A stretch of 64,000 nt of DNA from Jiella mangrovi (GCF_017815135.1 NZ_JAGJCF010000018.1:1-64000); one strand, 5' to 3'; positions 1-9,580 are shown, counted from the stretch's first letter. Notes: generated by a model from the letters alone, not told the origin. Numbers and translations are program-made.

Positions 1-924
<924 letters not shown>

Positions 925-1106
925 CGCCTGCTCCCATTGCCGGAAGATATGTTCGGGTGCGCGCGACATAGAGGCTTGCGCGATCAGGCGCAAGGGCGGG
1001 CGGCCATTGTGCGACGAAGGCTAGCCAAATCGCCGGCGCTACGGATCGAGATCGCGAGCGCAACGGCAGAAGATCGCGGGGAGATGGTGGAAAAGCAGCA
1101 GCGGGC

Positions 1107-1180
1107 TGGAGCGGGTAGCGGGAATCGAACCCGCGTATTCAGCTTGGAAGGCTGCTGCTCTACCATTGAGCTATACCCGC
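1107..1180 (-). tRNA. tRNA-Gly (anticodon TCC)
   Basis: The reverse strand folds as a complete 74-nt tRNA. The acceptor stem starts GCGGGTA, the anticodon loop reads CTTCCAA (TCC), the T-arm has GGTTCGATTCC, and a discriminator T is followed by an encoded CCA. It lies upstream of tuf and 39 nt downstream of tRNA-Tyr on the same strand, so the three are probably co-transcribed. Confidence 0.97.
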
Positions 1181-1219
1181 GTCAGTCAGGACTTTACGCG
1201 ATATCGAAATCAAAAGCGA

Positions 1220-1304
1220 TGGTGGAGGGGGCTGGATTCGAACCAGCGTACGCTAAGCGAACGGATTTACAGTCCGTCTCCTTTAACCACTCGGACACCC
1301 CTCC
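1220..1304 (-). tRNA. tRNA-Tyr (anticodon GTA)
   Basis: The reverse strand gives an 85-nt class II tRNA with a long variable arm. The acceptor stem starts GGAGGGG, the anticodon loop reads CTGTAAA (GTA), the T-loop has GGTTCGAATCC, and CCA is encoded. It is the first gene of the tRNA-Tyr / tRNA-Gly / tuf group and is divergent from rlmB. Confidence 0.97.
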
Positions 1305-1499
1305 AGACCCAACCATGGCGCTCTTGTCCATCGTCGATCACGCGATTGCCGGCTGGCGCGAAAGCCCCGTCCGGCATGTCCGTGCGGCCTTATGAAAAAA
1401 GTGCGTGCGTCTGTCAACGCCACCTGCGGCCTTGGCAAAGCGAAAATTCATCGCCGCCGCTCTCTTTCCCTTGGAGGCCCGCTCCGCTAAGCCGGCGCC

Positions 1500-2372
1500 A
1501 TGAGCGATGAAACCTCCGGCACGCCGAAGACGACCAAGTCCCCAAAGGACTCCCACTATGCGCGCCTCAGGCGCACGCATCGCGACGCCAAGCGTGAGGC
1601 CTCAGGCGAGCCGCAGCGCCGGCCTCGCAATGAAGCAATACCGGGCAAAGCCCCGCCGCCCGGGCGGATCTGGCTCTATGGCCTCCACAGCGTATCGGAA
1701 GCGCTGAACAATCCGCGCCGCCGCCTGCACAGGCTTCTGGCCACCCGCAATGCGCTCGCCCGCATCGGCATCGACGAAGCCGCCCTTCCCTGCCCGTTCG
1801 AGATCGTCGAGCCGCGGGCGATCGACGCCGAACTCGGCTCCGAGGCCGTCCATCAGGGGCTCGCCCTCGAAACCGAGCCGCTGGCGGCGAAGAAACTCGG
1901 CGATCTTTCCGGCGCAAGCCTCGTCCTCGTTCTCGACCAGGTGACCGATCCCCATAATGTCGGGGCGATCCTGCGCTCGGCGACGGCTTTCGCCGCCGAC
2001 GCGGTGGTCACGACCTCGCGCCATTCACCGCAGGAAAGCGGCGTTCTGGCCAAGGCGGCCTCGGGCGCCCTCGAACACGTCACCCAGATCGAGGTGAGGA
2101 ATCTCGCCGAGGCGCTGACCGAACTTTCCGGCCAGGGCTTCCTGACCGTCGGGCTCGATTCGGAGGGGCCGGAAAGTTTCGAGGCAAGCCTTGCCGGGGA
2201 AAAGCTCGCCATCGTCCTCGGCGCCGAGGGCAAGGGCCTGCGCTTAAAGACCCGCGCAACCGTCACGACGCTCGCACGGCTCGAAATGCCCGGCGCGATC
2301 CACTCGCTCAACGTCTCCAACGCCGCCGCCATCGCGCTTTACGCGGCGCGCCGTCATCTCGGTAAGGGATAG
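1500..2372 (+). CDS. rlmB: 23S rRNA (guanosine-2251-2'-O)-methyltransferase, TrmH/RlmB family
   Basis: SPOUT-class SAM-dependent 2'-O-methyltransferase of 290 residues, acting on 23S rRNA. A basic tail (residues 1-55) precedes an L30e-like substrate domain starting at LYGLHSVSEAL. The catalytic half shows the three TrmH motifs: NVGAILRSA near residue 156, LGAEGKGLR near 240 and SLNVSNAAAIALY near 268, which build the knotted SAM site. The ATG at 1500 gives the natural N-terminus, although the lysine-rich tail would allow a later start. It is divergent from the tRNA-Tyr / tRNA-Gly / tuf group. RlmB rather than another TrmH-family specificity is inferred from length and layout. Confidence 0.9.
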   Translation: MSDETSGTPKTTKSPKDSHYARLRRTHRDAKREASGEPQRRPRNEAIPGKAPPPGRIWLYGLHSVSEALNNPRRRLHRLLATRNALARIGIDEAALPCPFEIVEPRAIDAELGSEAVHQGLALETEPLAAKKLGDLSGASLVLVLDQVTDPHNVGAILRSATAFAADAVVTTSRHSPQESGVLAKAASGALEHVTQIEVRNLAEALTELSGQGFLTVGLDSEGPESFEASLAGEKLAIVLGAEGKGLRLKTRATVTTLARLEMPGAIHSLNVSNAAAIALYAARRHLGKG

Positions 2373-2808
2373 GGATCGGTTCGCCGCCGCTGCGATACGT
2401 CAGATCGCAGCCCTCGCCAGGACAATGTCACTGGCCGCCTTCGCGATGATCCAATGGTGTAGAGAGATTGCCACCGGGTACAGCGCCGGGTCTCAGCCCC
2501 ACGACTTTGCAGATCGCAAGCATATGGCAGTCCGTTCTCCAGCTGCCGCAGTAGGGAAGAGCCGTTTCTGAGCCCAGGCGATAGAAGCTCTGCATGACGG
2601 CAATGTAGCTAACATATGCCAGTCGTCGAATGCGCGCGACTTATAAGGGCAGATGTTGAGGAATGCTATCCGATCCCGGTGCTTGTCGTAGTCCACCTCG
2701 CGTGGAGCTGCCGAGTGTTGCAGAAAACCCCTGGAAATCAAGGAAACTCTCTGCAGCACGAACGCGACACGCAACAGGACGAAAGCAGGCATAAGATACT
2801 GATTTGAT
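2373..2808 (+). other. Intergenic region with no supported gene
   Basis: About 436 bases between rlmB and the 3' end of tRNA-Arg. Base composition drops to about 52% G+C by hand count over 2581-2700, clearly below the flanking genes. Short open frames exist on both strands, but none has a convincing start signal or recognisable protein. It may hold the remnant of something inserted at the tRNA 3' end; no integrase or direct repeat was found. Confidence 0.5.
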
Positions 2809-2885
2809 TGGTGATCCCGACAGGATTCGAACCTGTGACCCTCAGATTAGGAATCTGATGCTCTATCCTGCTGAGCTACGGGACC
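2809..2885 (-). tRNA. tRNA-Arg (anticodon CCT)
   Basis: The reverse strand folds as a 77-nt tRNA. The acceptor stem GGTCCCG pairs with CGGGATC (one G-T pair), the D-arm has AGCTCAGCAGGATAGAGC, the anticodon loop is TTCCTAA (CCT), the T-arm has GGTTCGAATCC, and CCA is encoded. The 3' end faces the low-GC gap towards rlmB. Confidence 0.97.
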
Positions 2886-3144
2886 ACTTGGCGCGCACCA
2901 TAGTGAAGTCGGGCGGCGAGGCCAAGCGTCGATGGCGGCGACAGCAAGATTTTCCCGGACAGGAGCGCCCGATGTTCGCAAAGGTCTGGCAGGACAGCCG
3001 AGGCGTCGGCACGGCTTCGCCGCCCTGCCCCGCAGGGAAAGCCTGGAGGGTTTTCGGCGAAAACGGGTCCACGGCAACCCTCATTGCCTTGTCGAGCCGT
3101 ATGGTCAGCATGTGAGAGCCGAAGCGGCTCTCACTCAAAAAGCT

Positions 3145-3786
3145 TCAGCGCACGGCGGGGTCGTCCTGAGCGAGCAGGATGGCCTCGCCTTCCCTGACGC
3201 TGACGGTGATGGCCCCTGCCGCCTCGTTCGATTGGGTGAGGATGGAGGTGAATGGCAGATCGACGGCCTCGAGCGGCCATTTGGCGCCTTTTATGGTCAG
3301 GCCCTTCACGGCGGAAAACTTCAGGATGGAGAACTGTGTTCCGGCCTTCAGATCGAAGCGTCGCGGCGCGGCCGACAGCGCAAAGGCCGTTTCGGCGCCG
3401 TCGCGCAGGTCGATGTCGACGCCCTGATGAAAATATCGAAGCGCCAGGATGAGATGGGCGAAGGCATGGTCGCTGCGCGGGCCGCCCAGCGCGCCGACGA
3501 GGGTCAGCCTGGTCGCACCGAGCGACAGGGCCGTCTCTATCGCCAGCTCGCCGTCGGTCTTGTCCTTGTCGCGCGGAAAGGTCTCGCGCCTGACGCCGGC
3601 GAGAGCGACCGGCGGCTCGCCGGGCGCCGAATCGAAGTCCCCCACCCAAAGCTCCGGCGAGAGTTCGAGCGGGCGCGCATGACGGATGCCGTCATCCGCA
3701 GCGATCACCCTTGCGCCCGCGATCGCCGCGCGCAGGGCCGGCGTCGGCACCATGCGGCCGGCGAGAAGGACGACGAAATGCGACAT
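3145..3786 (-). CDS. thiN: Thiamine diphosphokinase (thiamine pyrophosphokinase)
   Basis: Transfers a pyrophosphate from ATP to thiamine to make thiamine diphosphate in the cytoplasm. The 213-residue length is normal for bacterial ThiN. Visible family motifs are AADDGIRHA near residue 29, GDFDSAPG near 49, the aspartate-rich DKDKTDGELA near 73 (metal and nucleotide binding) and GALGGPRSDH near 97. The smaller C-terminal beta domain (about 140-213) is the thiamine-binding part in this family. It stands alone on the minus strand, divergent from asd. Starting at ATG 3786 gives MSHFVVLLAGR, a usual N-terminus. No riboswitch is evident upstream. Confidence 0.93.
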   Translation of the reverse strand: MSHFVVLLAGRMVPTPALRAAIAGARVIAADDGIRHARPLELSPELWVGDFDSAPGEPPVALAGVRRETFPRDKDKTDGELAIETALSLGATRLTLVGALGGPRSDHAFAHLILALRYFHQGVDIDLRDGAETAFALSAAPRRFDLKAGTQFSILKFSAVKGLTIKGAKWPLEAVDLPFTSILTQSNEAAGAITVSVREGEAILLAQDDPAVR

Positions 3787-3876
3787 CGACGAAGACCCTT
3801 TCTGCGGCGCGCTCCGATGACCGGGCGAATCGGCGAGCGCGATGCGACGCCTGGCTGAATGCCTGAATTCTTACGA

Positions 3877-3905
3877 TTGACAAGCGCTCCGTTCCCGCGC
3901 ATATC
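3877..3905 (+). promoter_or_regulatory. Possible sigma-70-type promoter for asd
   Basis: A perfect TTGACA (3877-3882) is followed after 17 bases by CATATC (3900-3905). It lies in the divergent thiN/asd gap and would give asd a 5' untranslated leader of about 130 bases. Assigned by pattern only. Confidence 0.4.
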
Positions 3906-4041
3906 GCTGGCCATGACCGTGCGCTCCCTGACCAAAAAAACGTCGATTAGCTGACGCCTCGCCCCGCTTGTCTCCCCCGGGGCGGAGGACGAGCGTGCTC
4001 GATCGTTTGGCAAGGGGAGAGCGAGAGAAGGTCGAATTCCC

Positions 4042-5073
4042 ATGGGTTACAAGGTTGCCGTCGTCGGCGCCACCGGCAATGTCGGGCGCGAGATGCTGTC
4101 GATCCTTTCCGAACGCGGCTTTCCGGCCGACGAGGTGGTGGCGCTCGCCTCCCGCCGCAGCCAGGGAACGGAAGTCTCCTTCGGCGACGAGACGCTGAAG
4201 GTGAAGGCGCTGGAGGGCTTCGACTTTTCCGACGTCGACATCTGCCTGATGTCCGCCGGCGGCGAGATCTCCAAGCAATATTCGCCGAAGATCGGTGCGC
4301 AGGGCTGCGTCGTCATCGATAATTCCTCGGCCTTTCGCTACGACCAGGACGTGCCGCTGATCGTGCCCGAGGTGAATGCCGACGCCGTGACGGGCTTTGC
4401 CAAGAAGAACATCATCGCCAATCCGAACTGCTCCACGGCCCAGCTCGTCGTCGCGCTGAAGCCGCTGCACGACCACGCGAAGATCAAGCGCATCGTCGTT
4501 TCGACCTACCAGTCGGTCTCCGGCGCCGGCAAGGACGGCATGGACGAGCTTTTCCAGCAGTCCCGCGCGGTCTTCGTCGCCGATCCGGTCGAGGCCAAGA
4601 AATTCACCAAGCGCATCGCCTTCAACGTCATCCCGCATATCGACGTCTTCATGGAGGACGGCTCGACCAAGGAAGAGTGGAAGGTCATGGCCGAGACCAA
4701 GAAGATGCTCGACCCGAAGATCAAGGTCACCTGCACGGCGGTGCGCGTGCCGGTCTTCATCGGCCATTCGGAGGCCGTCAACATCGAGTTCGAGAACGAG
4801 ATCACAGCAGACGAGGCGCGCGACATCCTGCGCGAGGCGCCGGGCTGCCTCGTCATCGACAAGCGCGAGGACGGCGGCTACGTCACGCCCTATGAGAGCG
4901 CCGGCGAGGACGCGACCTACATCTCGCGCATCCGCGAGGACCAGACGCTGGAAAACGGCCTCAACATCTGGGTCGTCTCGGACAATCTGCGCAAGGGTGC
5001 GGCGCTCAACACCGTTCAGATCGCCGAGCTGCTCGTCAATCGCGGCCTCCTGAAGCAGCGCCAGGCGGCCTGA
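4042..5073 (+). CDS. asd: Aspartate-semialdehyde dehydrogenase
   Basis: Reduces aspartyl phosphate to aspartate semialdehyde with NADPH, the branch point to lysine/diaminopimelate, threonine and methionine. 343 residues, normal for the family. The NADP-binding loop GATGNVGREM is at residues 9-18, and the catalytic cysteine is C130 in NPNCSTAQ. The family motifs SGAGKDGMDE (about 159) and FNVIPHID (about 194) are present. The ATG at 4042 is preceded by a purine-rich AGAGAAGG. It is a single-gene unit divergent from thiN, as far as visible. Confidence 0.97.
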   Translation: MGYKVAVVGATGNVGREMLSILSERGFPADEVVALASRRSQGTEVSFGDETLKVKALEGFDFSDVDICLMSAGGEISKQYSPKIGAQGCVVIDNSSAFRYDQDVPLIVPEVNADAVTGFAKKNIIANPNCSTAQLVVALKPLHDHAKIKRIVVSTYQSVSGAGKDGMDELFQQSRAVFVADPVEAKKFTKRIAFNVIPHIDVFMEDGSTKEEWKVMAETKKMLDPKIKVTCTAVRVPVFIGHSEAVNIEFENEITADEARDILREAPGCLVIDKREDGGYVTPYESAGEDATYISRIREDQTLENGLNIWVVSDNLRKGAALNTVQIAELLVNRGLLKQRQAA

Positions 5074-5190
5074 CGGCACCTCTCGGGAAAGGCGGGGCGA
5101 TCGCCGCTAGCGACTGGCGGCGGTCGGCCTATCCTTCAGCACGAGAAAACATCCCTTCCGGCCAGCAGCGCTATAAGCTATCCAGGATAG

Positions 5191-6093
5191 ATGGCGTTCG
5201 GCGTTTTTATCCATCGGTTCGATTCGATTTACGACGACACACCGGCGGAACGATATCACTTTCCACAACAGTACCTATCCCGCGTCGAGGCCTGTATCGG
5301 CAAGTGGATCGTCTATTACGAGCCGACGAAAGTTCGAAACACACGCGGATACTTTGCCGTCGCGCGTGTAGCGCAAGTCCTTCCTGATAAGCATCGGTCG
5401 GGCATGTTCTTTGCCACGATTGAGCCGGGCACATATCTGGATTTCGTTGAGGCCGTGCCGTTCATCACCCCTGACGGCCAGGTGGTCGAACGGGGCCTGC
5501 TCAACGACCAGGGAAGTCTTTCTGGGCGAAGACAGGCTGCTGTTCGCACGCTTTCGCAAGTCGATTTTGCCCGGATCATTTCACTCGGCCTGCCCGATGA
5601 TATGGATGATCTCCCAAGGCTTGGCTCTCATTCGGCAGAAGACGGCTTTTCGGAAGAACAGTCGATTTACGTTGCCGACCTGAACCACGAACGTGAGCGA
5701 CTACTGACCTCCAGATCCTACCGCGATCGCATGTTCCGGCGATCGATCTTGAAGGCCTACGATTCGCGTTGTGCCTTCACGGGTCTCCGCCTTCTTAATG
5801 GCGGTGGTCGGGCCGAAGTGGAAGCCGCTCATATCCGTCCGGTCGAACAGGGTGGACCAGATGTCGTCGGAAATGGGATCGCGCTTTCAGGAACGATTCA
5901 CTGGATGTTTGACAGAGGTCTTCTGAGCCTGTCAGACGAGTTCGATATCCTGATATCGCGTCAGCTCAATGACTTGAGCGCTGTTGAGGCAATACTCAAT
6001 CGCGATCATCGAGCGCTATCACCGCTCAGTCACCTGCAGAGACCGCTACCCCAGTTCCTGGAATGGCATCGCTCTAACTGCTTCAAACACTGA
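5191..6093 (+). CDS. HNH endonuclease with a possible PUA/EVE-like N-terminal domain
   Basis: 300 residues. The C-terminal half is an HNH nuclease of the HNH_2 type: residues about 188-200 read AYDSRCAFTGLRL, followed by the EAAHIRPVEQGGPD core (about 210) with its paired histidine and NGIALSGTIHWMFDRG. The N-terminal 95 residues (GKWIVYYEPTKVRNTRGYF...) look like a small beta-rich reader fold. I infer an EVE/PUA-type domain, which in known EVE-HNH enzymes recognises modified cytosine, so modification-dependent restriction is possible. G+C is about 52-53% in hand-counted samples, well below the flanks, which suggests horizontal transfer. No methylase or partner is adjacent. AGGATAG precedes the ATG. 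Confidence 0.75.
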   Translation: MAFGVFIHRFDSIYDDTPAERYHFPQQYLSRVEACIGKWIVYYEPTKVRNTRGYFAVARVAQVLPDKHRSGMFFATIEPGTYLDFVEAVPFITPDGQVVERGLLNDQGSLSGRRQAAVRTLSQVDFARIISLGLPDDMDDLPRLGSHSAEDGFSEEQSIYVADLNHERERLLTSRSYRDRMFRRSILKAYDSRCAFTGLRLLNGGGRAEVEAAHIRPVEQGGPDVVGNGIALSGTIHWMFDRGLLSLSDEFDILISRQLNDLSAVEAILNRDHRALSPLSHLQRPLPQFLEWHRSNCFKH

Positions 6094-6194
6094 CCAGCCT
6101 GGGGGCAAGCCCTGTTCCCGGCAATCTTCCAGCGTTGGACCTTTTGCAAAGTGCGATCTAGAAGGCTGCGGGGCCGTGGCCCCGGCGTCGTGAC

Positions 6195-7457
6195 ATGGCG
6201 CATTCGGGCTTGGTTTGGTATTTCTCGGAGACGGCATTGACGGTCTCGAACGATCGCAGCGCCGATGGCGGGCAGACGCGTCTTCGCTCGCTCTTTGCGC
6301 GGACGGCCCTCATCGACCGGGCGGTGGCGCGCTTTGCCGCCGGGGGGATCGGCCCGGTCCCTTTGCCGCTCGCCGTCATCATCGCCGTCTTCCTCGTCAA
6401 CGGCCTTTGCAACATCCTCGCCAAGGCACCGCCGGGCTTCGACGATCGCGAGCAGCTCACCGACATGGCCGACTGGGCGCTCGGCTACAGGGGCGTGCAG
6501 CCGCCCCTGCACACCTGGCTGATCAAGCTCGTCGATCTCGTCGTCCAGAACGATCTCGCGGCGGTCTACAGTGCCCGCGCCATCGTGCTCTGCCTTCTCG
6601 CCAGCACGCTCTATGGCATCGGCCGGGCTCTGCGGCTGTCGCGCGAAGGGGCAGCGGCTGCGGCCTTCGGCCTGTTCCTGATGCCCCCGGTCGGCTGGGA
6701 GGCGCAGCGCGCCTACAGCCATTCCCTCAGCGGCATGCTGTTCACCGCCCTCTTCCAGCTGGCGATGCTGATGCTTCTCCGCCACCAGACGCGCGGGTCA
6801 TACGCCCTTGCCGGTGCGAGCGCGGCTCTCGCCGTGCTCGGCAAGTATAACGGCCTGATCGCGCTTTTCGGCGCCGCCATGGCCGCGACGGCCCTCCCCG
6901 ATCTGCGCGGACGGTTTCGGCTGCGCGGGCTCGGCCTTGCGACCGCCGTCTTCCTCGCCGTCCTGGCAGCGCCGATGGTCTGGCTGGCGAGCCGTCTCGG
7001 CACGCTGGACGACAGCGTCGGAAAATTCCGCATCGGCGCGGCCGAATCGCTGCTGGCCGACCGGCTCGACGGGATCATCGCCTTTGCCGGCAGCTGCCTC
7101 GCCTATGCCGGGCCGCTTCTTGTCGTCGCGCTGGGGGTCTGGATCGTGGCGCAGGCGGACGGCCGGGCAAGGCGCGTGGCATCGCGGGAACTGCGGAGCG
7201 AGACCCGCTATCTCCTCGCCGCCATCGCCTCCGCCTTCGCCCTGGCGCTCGTCCTGGTTCTGGCAAGCGGCGCGACTGCGGTGAAGGGCTATTGGCTGCA
7301 CCCCGTCCTGATCACCCTGCCGGCTGCCGTCGCGGCGCTGCTCGAAGCCCTCGACAGAACCGGCTGGGCCAACCGCTTCGTCATCTTCTGCGCCCTGCCG
7401 CTTGCCCTCGCCAGCGTCGCGGCCTTCGTTTTCCGCGCCTTTGGCATCGGCGTCTGA
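6195..7457 (+). CDS. Membrane glycosyltransferase, GT39/ArnT-like
   Basis: 420 residues, with about ten hydrophobic segments from residue 55 onwards. A short soluble loop after the first segment carries DDREQLTDMADWALGY and then QPPLHTWL. An acidic DD or DE in the first periplasmic loop followed by PPL is typical of dolichyl/polyprenyl-phosphate-sugar transferases of the GT39/GT83 superfamily (ArnT, PMT). Such enzymes move a sugar from a lipid-phosphate donor to lipid A, a polysaccharide or a protein at the outer face of the inner membrane. The substrate is unknown. Start choice is weak because no clear ribosome site precedes 6195, and the first 50 residues are unconserved-looking. It overlaps no neighbour and appears monocistronic. 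Confidence 0.75.
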   Translation: MAHSGLVWYFSETALTVSNDRSADGGQTRLRSLFARTALIDRAVARFAAGGIGPVPLPLAVIIAVFLVNGLCNILAKAPPGFDDREQLTDMADWALGYRGVQPPLHTWLIKLVDLVVQNDLAAVYSARAIVLCLLASTLYGIGRALRLSREGAAAAAFGLFLMPPVGWEAQRAYSHSLSGMLFTALFQLAMLMLLRHQTRGSYALAGASAALAVLGKYNGLIALFGAAMAATALPDLRGRFRLRGLGLATAVFLAVLAAPMVWLASRLGTLDDSVGKFRIGAAESLLADRLDGIIAFAGSCLAYAGPLLVVALGVWIVAQADGRARRVASRELRSETRYLLAAIASAFALALVLVLASGATAVKGYWLHPVLITLPAAVAALLEALDRTGWANRFVIFCALPLALASVAAFVFRAFGIGV

Positions 7458-7737
7458 CCGATGAGACGGGCAAGGCTCGGCAATTCATCGACAGCGCTTT
7501 CCGAGCGGCCTGGCGCAGGCAGGGCCACGGCTCCCCGCTCCCCGTCAGGATCCGGCAGCGCCTGGTGACGGGCACAGGGACACCATCCACAGCCGTGGCT
7601 CCCGGGCAACATCGGCCGACAAATTCCTTGCGCGCCGGACAAGCCCTAATCCAGCCGTCTGTGATGTCTATCGGCGGACCCAACGAGTTTTGAAGGCGGT
7701 GGCGGCGATTGCCCCGTTCCAGGCTGGAAGACGACCC

Positions 7738-8400
7738 ATGAAGAAACTTGCACTCGCACTCGCCCTCACCGTAGCCTTCGCCGGCTGCACGACGGACCCC
7801 TATACGGGCGAACAGAAGATCTCCAACACCCTTGGCGGGGCAGGCATCGGCGCTGGCGTCGGCGCACTCGGCGGCTATGTCGTCGGTCGGGCGACGGGCA
7901 CCGACGCCGGCCGCGCGGCACTCATCGGTGCCGGCATCGGCACGCTCACCGGTGGCGGCATCGGGCTCTACATGGACAATCAGGAAGCCAAGCTGCGCGC
8001 CCAGCTGCGGGGCACCGGCGTCTCCGTGACCCGCGTCGGCGATCGGATCATCCTCAACATGCCGTCCAACATCACCTTCCCCACCGATCAGGCCTCGATC
8101 CTGCCGGGCTTCTATTCCACCCTGAATTCCGTCGCCCTGGTGCTCAAGGAGTTCAACAAGTCGATCGTCGACGTCTACGGCCACACCGACAACACCGGCT
8201 CAGACGCCTACAACCTGCAGCTCTCGCAGCAGCGCGCCTCCTCCGTCAGCCAGTATCTGGCCAGCCAGGGCGTCGATCCGCGCCGGCTCAACACGCAAGG
8301 CTTCGGCGAGAGCCAGCCGATCGCCTCCAACGCGACGGAAGCCGGCCGTGCCCAGAACCGCCGCGTCGAGATCTCGATTTCCCCGCTGACCTCCGGCTGA
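7738..8400 (+). CDS. OmpA-family outer-membrane lipoprotein (YiaD-like)
   Basis: 220 residues. A lipoprotein signal (MKKLALALALTVAFAGC) has its lipobox cysteine at residue 17. A glycine-zipper membrane segment follows (about 33-75, repeated GAGIGAGVGALGG-type stretches). The C-terminal OmpA/MotB peptidoglycan-binding domain (about 110-215) shows VYGHTDNTGSDAYNLQLSQQRA and the closing NRRVEI. It probably tethers the outer membrane to the cell wall. The ATG at 7738 is chosen over an upstream in-frame start because it begins exactly at the signal peptide. A strong hairpin terminator lies 95 bases downstream. Confidence 0.9.
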   Translation: MKKLALALALTVAFAGCTTDPYTGEQKISNTLGGAGIGAGVGALGGYVVGRATGTDAGRAALIGAGIGTLTGGGIGLYMDNQEAKLRAQLRGTGVSVTRVGDRIILNMPSNITFPTDQASILPGFYSTLNSVALVLKEFNKSIVDVYGHTDNTGSDAYNLQLSQQRASSVSQYLASQGVDPRRLNTQGFGESQPIASNATEAGRAQNRRVEISISPLTSG

Positions 8401-8422
8401 GGGCTGAAAGCGCCTCTCGCGC

Positions 8423-8468
8423 GTTGGAGCGCCGTGCGTTCGAATGGACGAACAACGGACGCTCCAAC
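8423..8468. repeat. Palindromic intergenic repeat, copy A (GTTGGAGCG family)
   Basis: GTTGGAGCG (8423-8431) is answered by CGCTCCAAC (8460-8468). A second, inner inverted pair around GCGTTCG / CGAAC forms a nested hairpin. A closely related sequence occurs at 58809-58852, so this is a dispersed repeat and not only a terminator. It sits just after the OmpA lipoprotein gene. Confidence 0.7.
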
Positions 8469-8494
8469 CTCGCGCTGCAGGAACGAATGGACGG

Positions 8495-8516
8495 AAAGCC
8501 GGGCATGCCCGGCTTT
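8495..8516 (+). terminator. Rho-independent terminator after the OmpA lipoprotein gene
   Basis: A perfect 22-base palindrome has A-rich and T-rich ends around a GCCGGGC / GCCCGGC stem. The T-run on the right serves transcription from the plus strand, and the symmetrical A-run would allow two-way use. Confidence 0.75.
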
Positions 8517-8566
8517 TCTGCGTCTGGAAACGCAGACGTCTCGCGATCGTTAGCGGCGACCACGAC

Positions 8567-8584
8567 TGTTACATTCACGTAACA
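8567..8584. promoter_or_regulatory. Inverted repeat, possible operator upstream of the porin gene
   Basis: TGTTAC and GTAACA are perfect inverted 6-base arms with a 6-base spacer, about 80-110 bases upstream of the porin start. The position and symmetry suit a dimeric regulator (CRP/FNR-like or similar); the regulator is unknown. Confidence 0.35.
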
Positions 8585-8665
8585 TCTGTTGCCGTCCTGA
8601 TTCAGCATGCATTTTCAAGGTTTAAGTCACCGTCACGATCGCTACGCTGGGTCGCATGTTCGAGC

Positions 8666-9514
8666 ATGAAAGGGCGTGGCGTGAGCATCTCGAAGACAGT
8701 CTGGGATCGCAAATCCGGGCAATCGAAAGCAGTCATCGCGGCTCTCGCCGCCGGACTGTCGTTCAGCGGTGTATCATCGACGGCGGCGCAGGAGGCCGGC
8801 CCCTCGTCACAGGGCGAGCGCCCCGTCTCCTGGCTTGATCCGGACGTCTTCGACGTGACCTTCACGGTCGAGGGCCTGACCGATTACGTCTCGCTGCGGG
8901 GCTACTCCCAGACGGATCGCGATCCGGCCGTGCAGGGCACGGTCGATATGAAACTGTATGATTTCCATGTCGGCTTCTTCGCCTCGAACGTCGATTTCGG
9001 CACGCCGGAGCCGCGCCTCGAATTCGATCCCTTCGTCGCCTGGCGTCCAAGCTTCGGCAACTGGTCGGTCGATCTGACCTATTACTACTACACCTATCAC
9101 GACGTCGACGGTCAGGATTATCCGGAGTTCTTCCACTCGCTGTCCTACACCTTCGAGGACATCGCCACCCTCACCGGCACCTTCGCCTTTGCGCCGAATT
9201 ATTTCGGCCAGGACGACACCGGCTATTTCTACAAGGGCGCGATCGAGGTGCCGCTACCGCACGATCTGAGCTTTTCCGGCTCGCTCGGCTATCAGGACTT
9301 CAAGAACGACCTCTTCCGCGAGCACTTCGTCTGGGACGCGGGGATGACCTACGAGTTCAACGACAACATCTCCTTCGACGTTCGTTATCACGACACCGAT
9401 ATCAACGAGGATCTGTTCTGCGTCGGCGCCTCGCAGTGTGGATCGACCGTGGTCGCCTCCGTCGCCGTGTCGACCAGCCTCAGCGAGATCGTCGGCAAGT
9501 TCGCCGGCCGGTGA
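8666..9514 (+). CDS. TorF-family putative outer-membrane porin
   Basis: 282 residues. An N-terminal Sec signal with a long charged n-region ends near AAQEAG. The mature part is rich in alternating aromatic beta strands. The family signature follows directly: TVEGLTDYVSLRGYSQTDRDPAVQG (residues about 60-85), then a FFASNVDFG strand and several YYYYTYHD-type strands. This matches the TorF / Gcw_chp porin family. An in-frame GTG at 8681 has a better spaced AAAGGG upstream and may be the true start; an earlier in-frame ATG at 8444 is rejected because it runs through a terminator. Its role is probably small-molecule passage; the substrate is unknown. Confidence 0.8.
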   Translation: MKGRGVSISKTVWDRKSGQSKAVIAALAAGLSFSGVSSTAAQEAGPSSQGERPVSWLDPDVFDVTFTVEGLTDYVSLRGYSQTDRDPAVQGTVDMKLYDFHVGFFASNVDFGTPEPRLEFDPFVAWRPSFGNWSVDLTYYYYTYHDVDGQDYPEFFHSLSYTFEDIATLTGTFAFAPNYFGQDDTGYFYKGAIEVPLPHDLSFSGSLGYQDFKNDLFREHFVWDAGMTYEFNDNISFDVRYHDTDINEDLFCVGASQCGSTVVASVAVSTSLSEIVGKFAGR

Positions 9515-9541
9515 TTTTTCAGACCGCCCGGCCGGGCATTT

Positions 9542-9577
9542 GATCTTGCTCCCGCGCCACCGGCACGGGAGCAGATC
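9542..9577. terminator. Hairpin between convergent porin and glycine-zipper genes
   Basis: TGCTCCCG (9547-9554) pairs perfectly with CGGGAGCA (9566-9573). With one bulged T the stem extends through GATC on both sides. There is no clear T-run. It lies between two convergent genes and likely ends both transcripts. Confidence 0.45.
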
Positions 9578-9580
9578 GCA

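Noticed and set aside
3871-5079. 402-codon minus-strand frame opposite asd
   Set aside because: Shadow of asd, whose catalytic motifs are complete.
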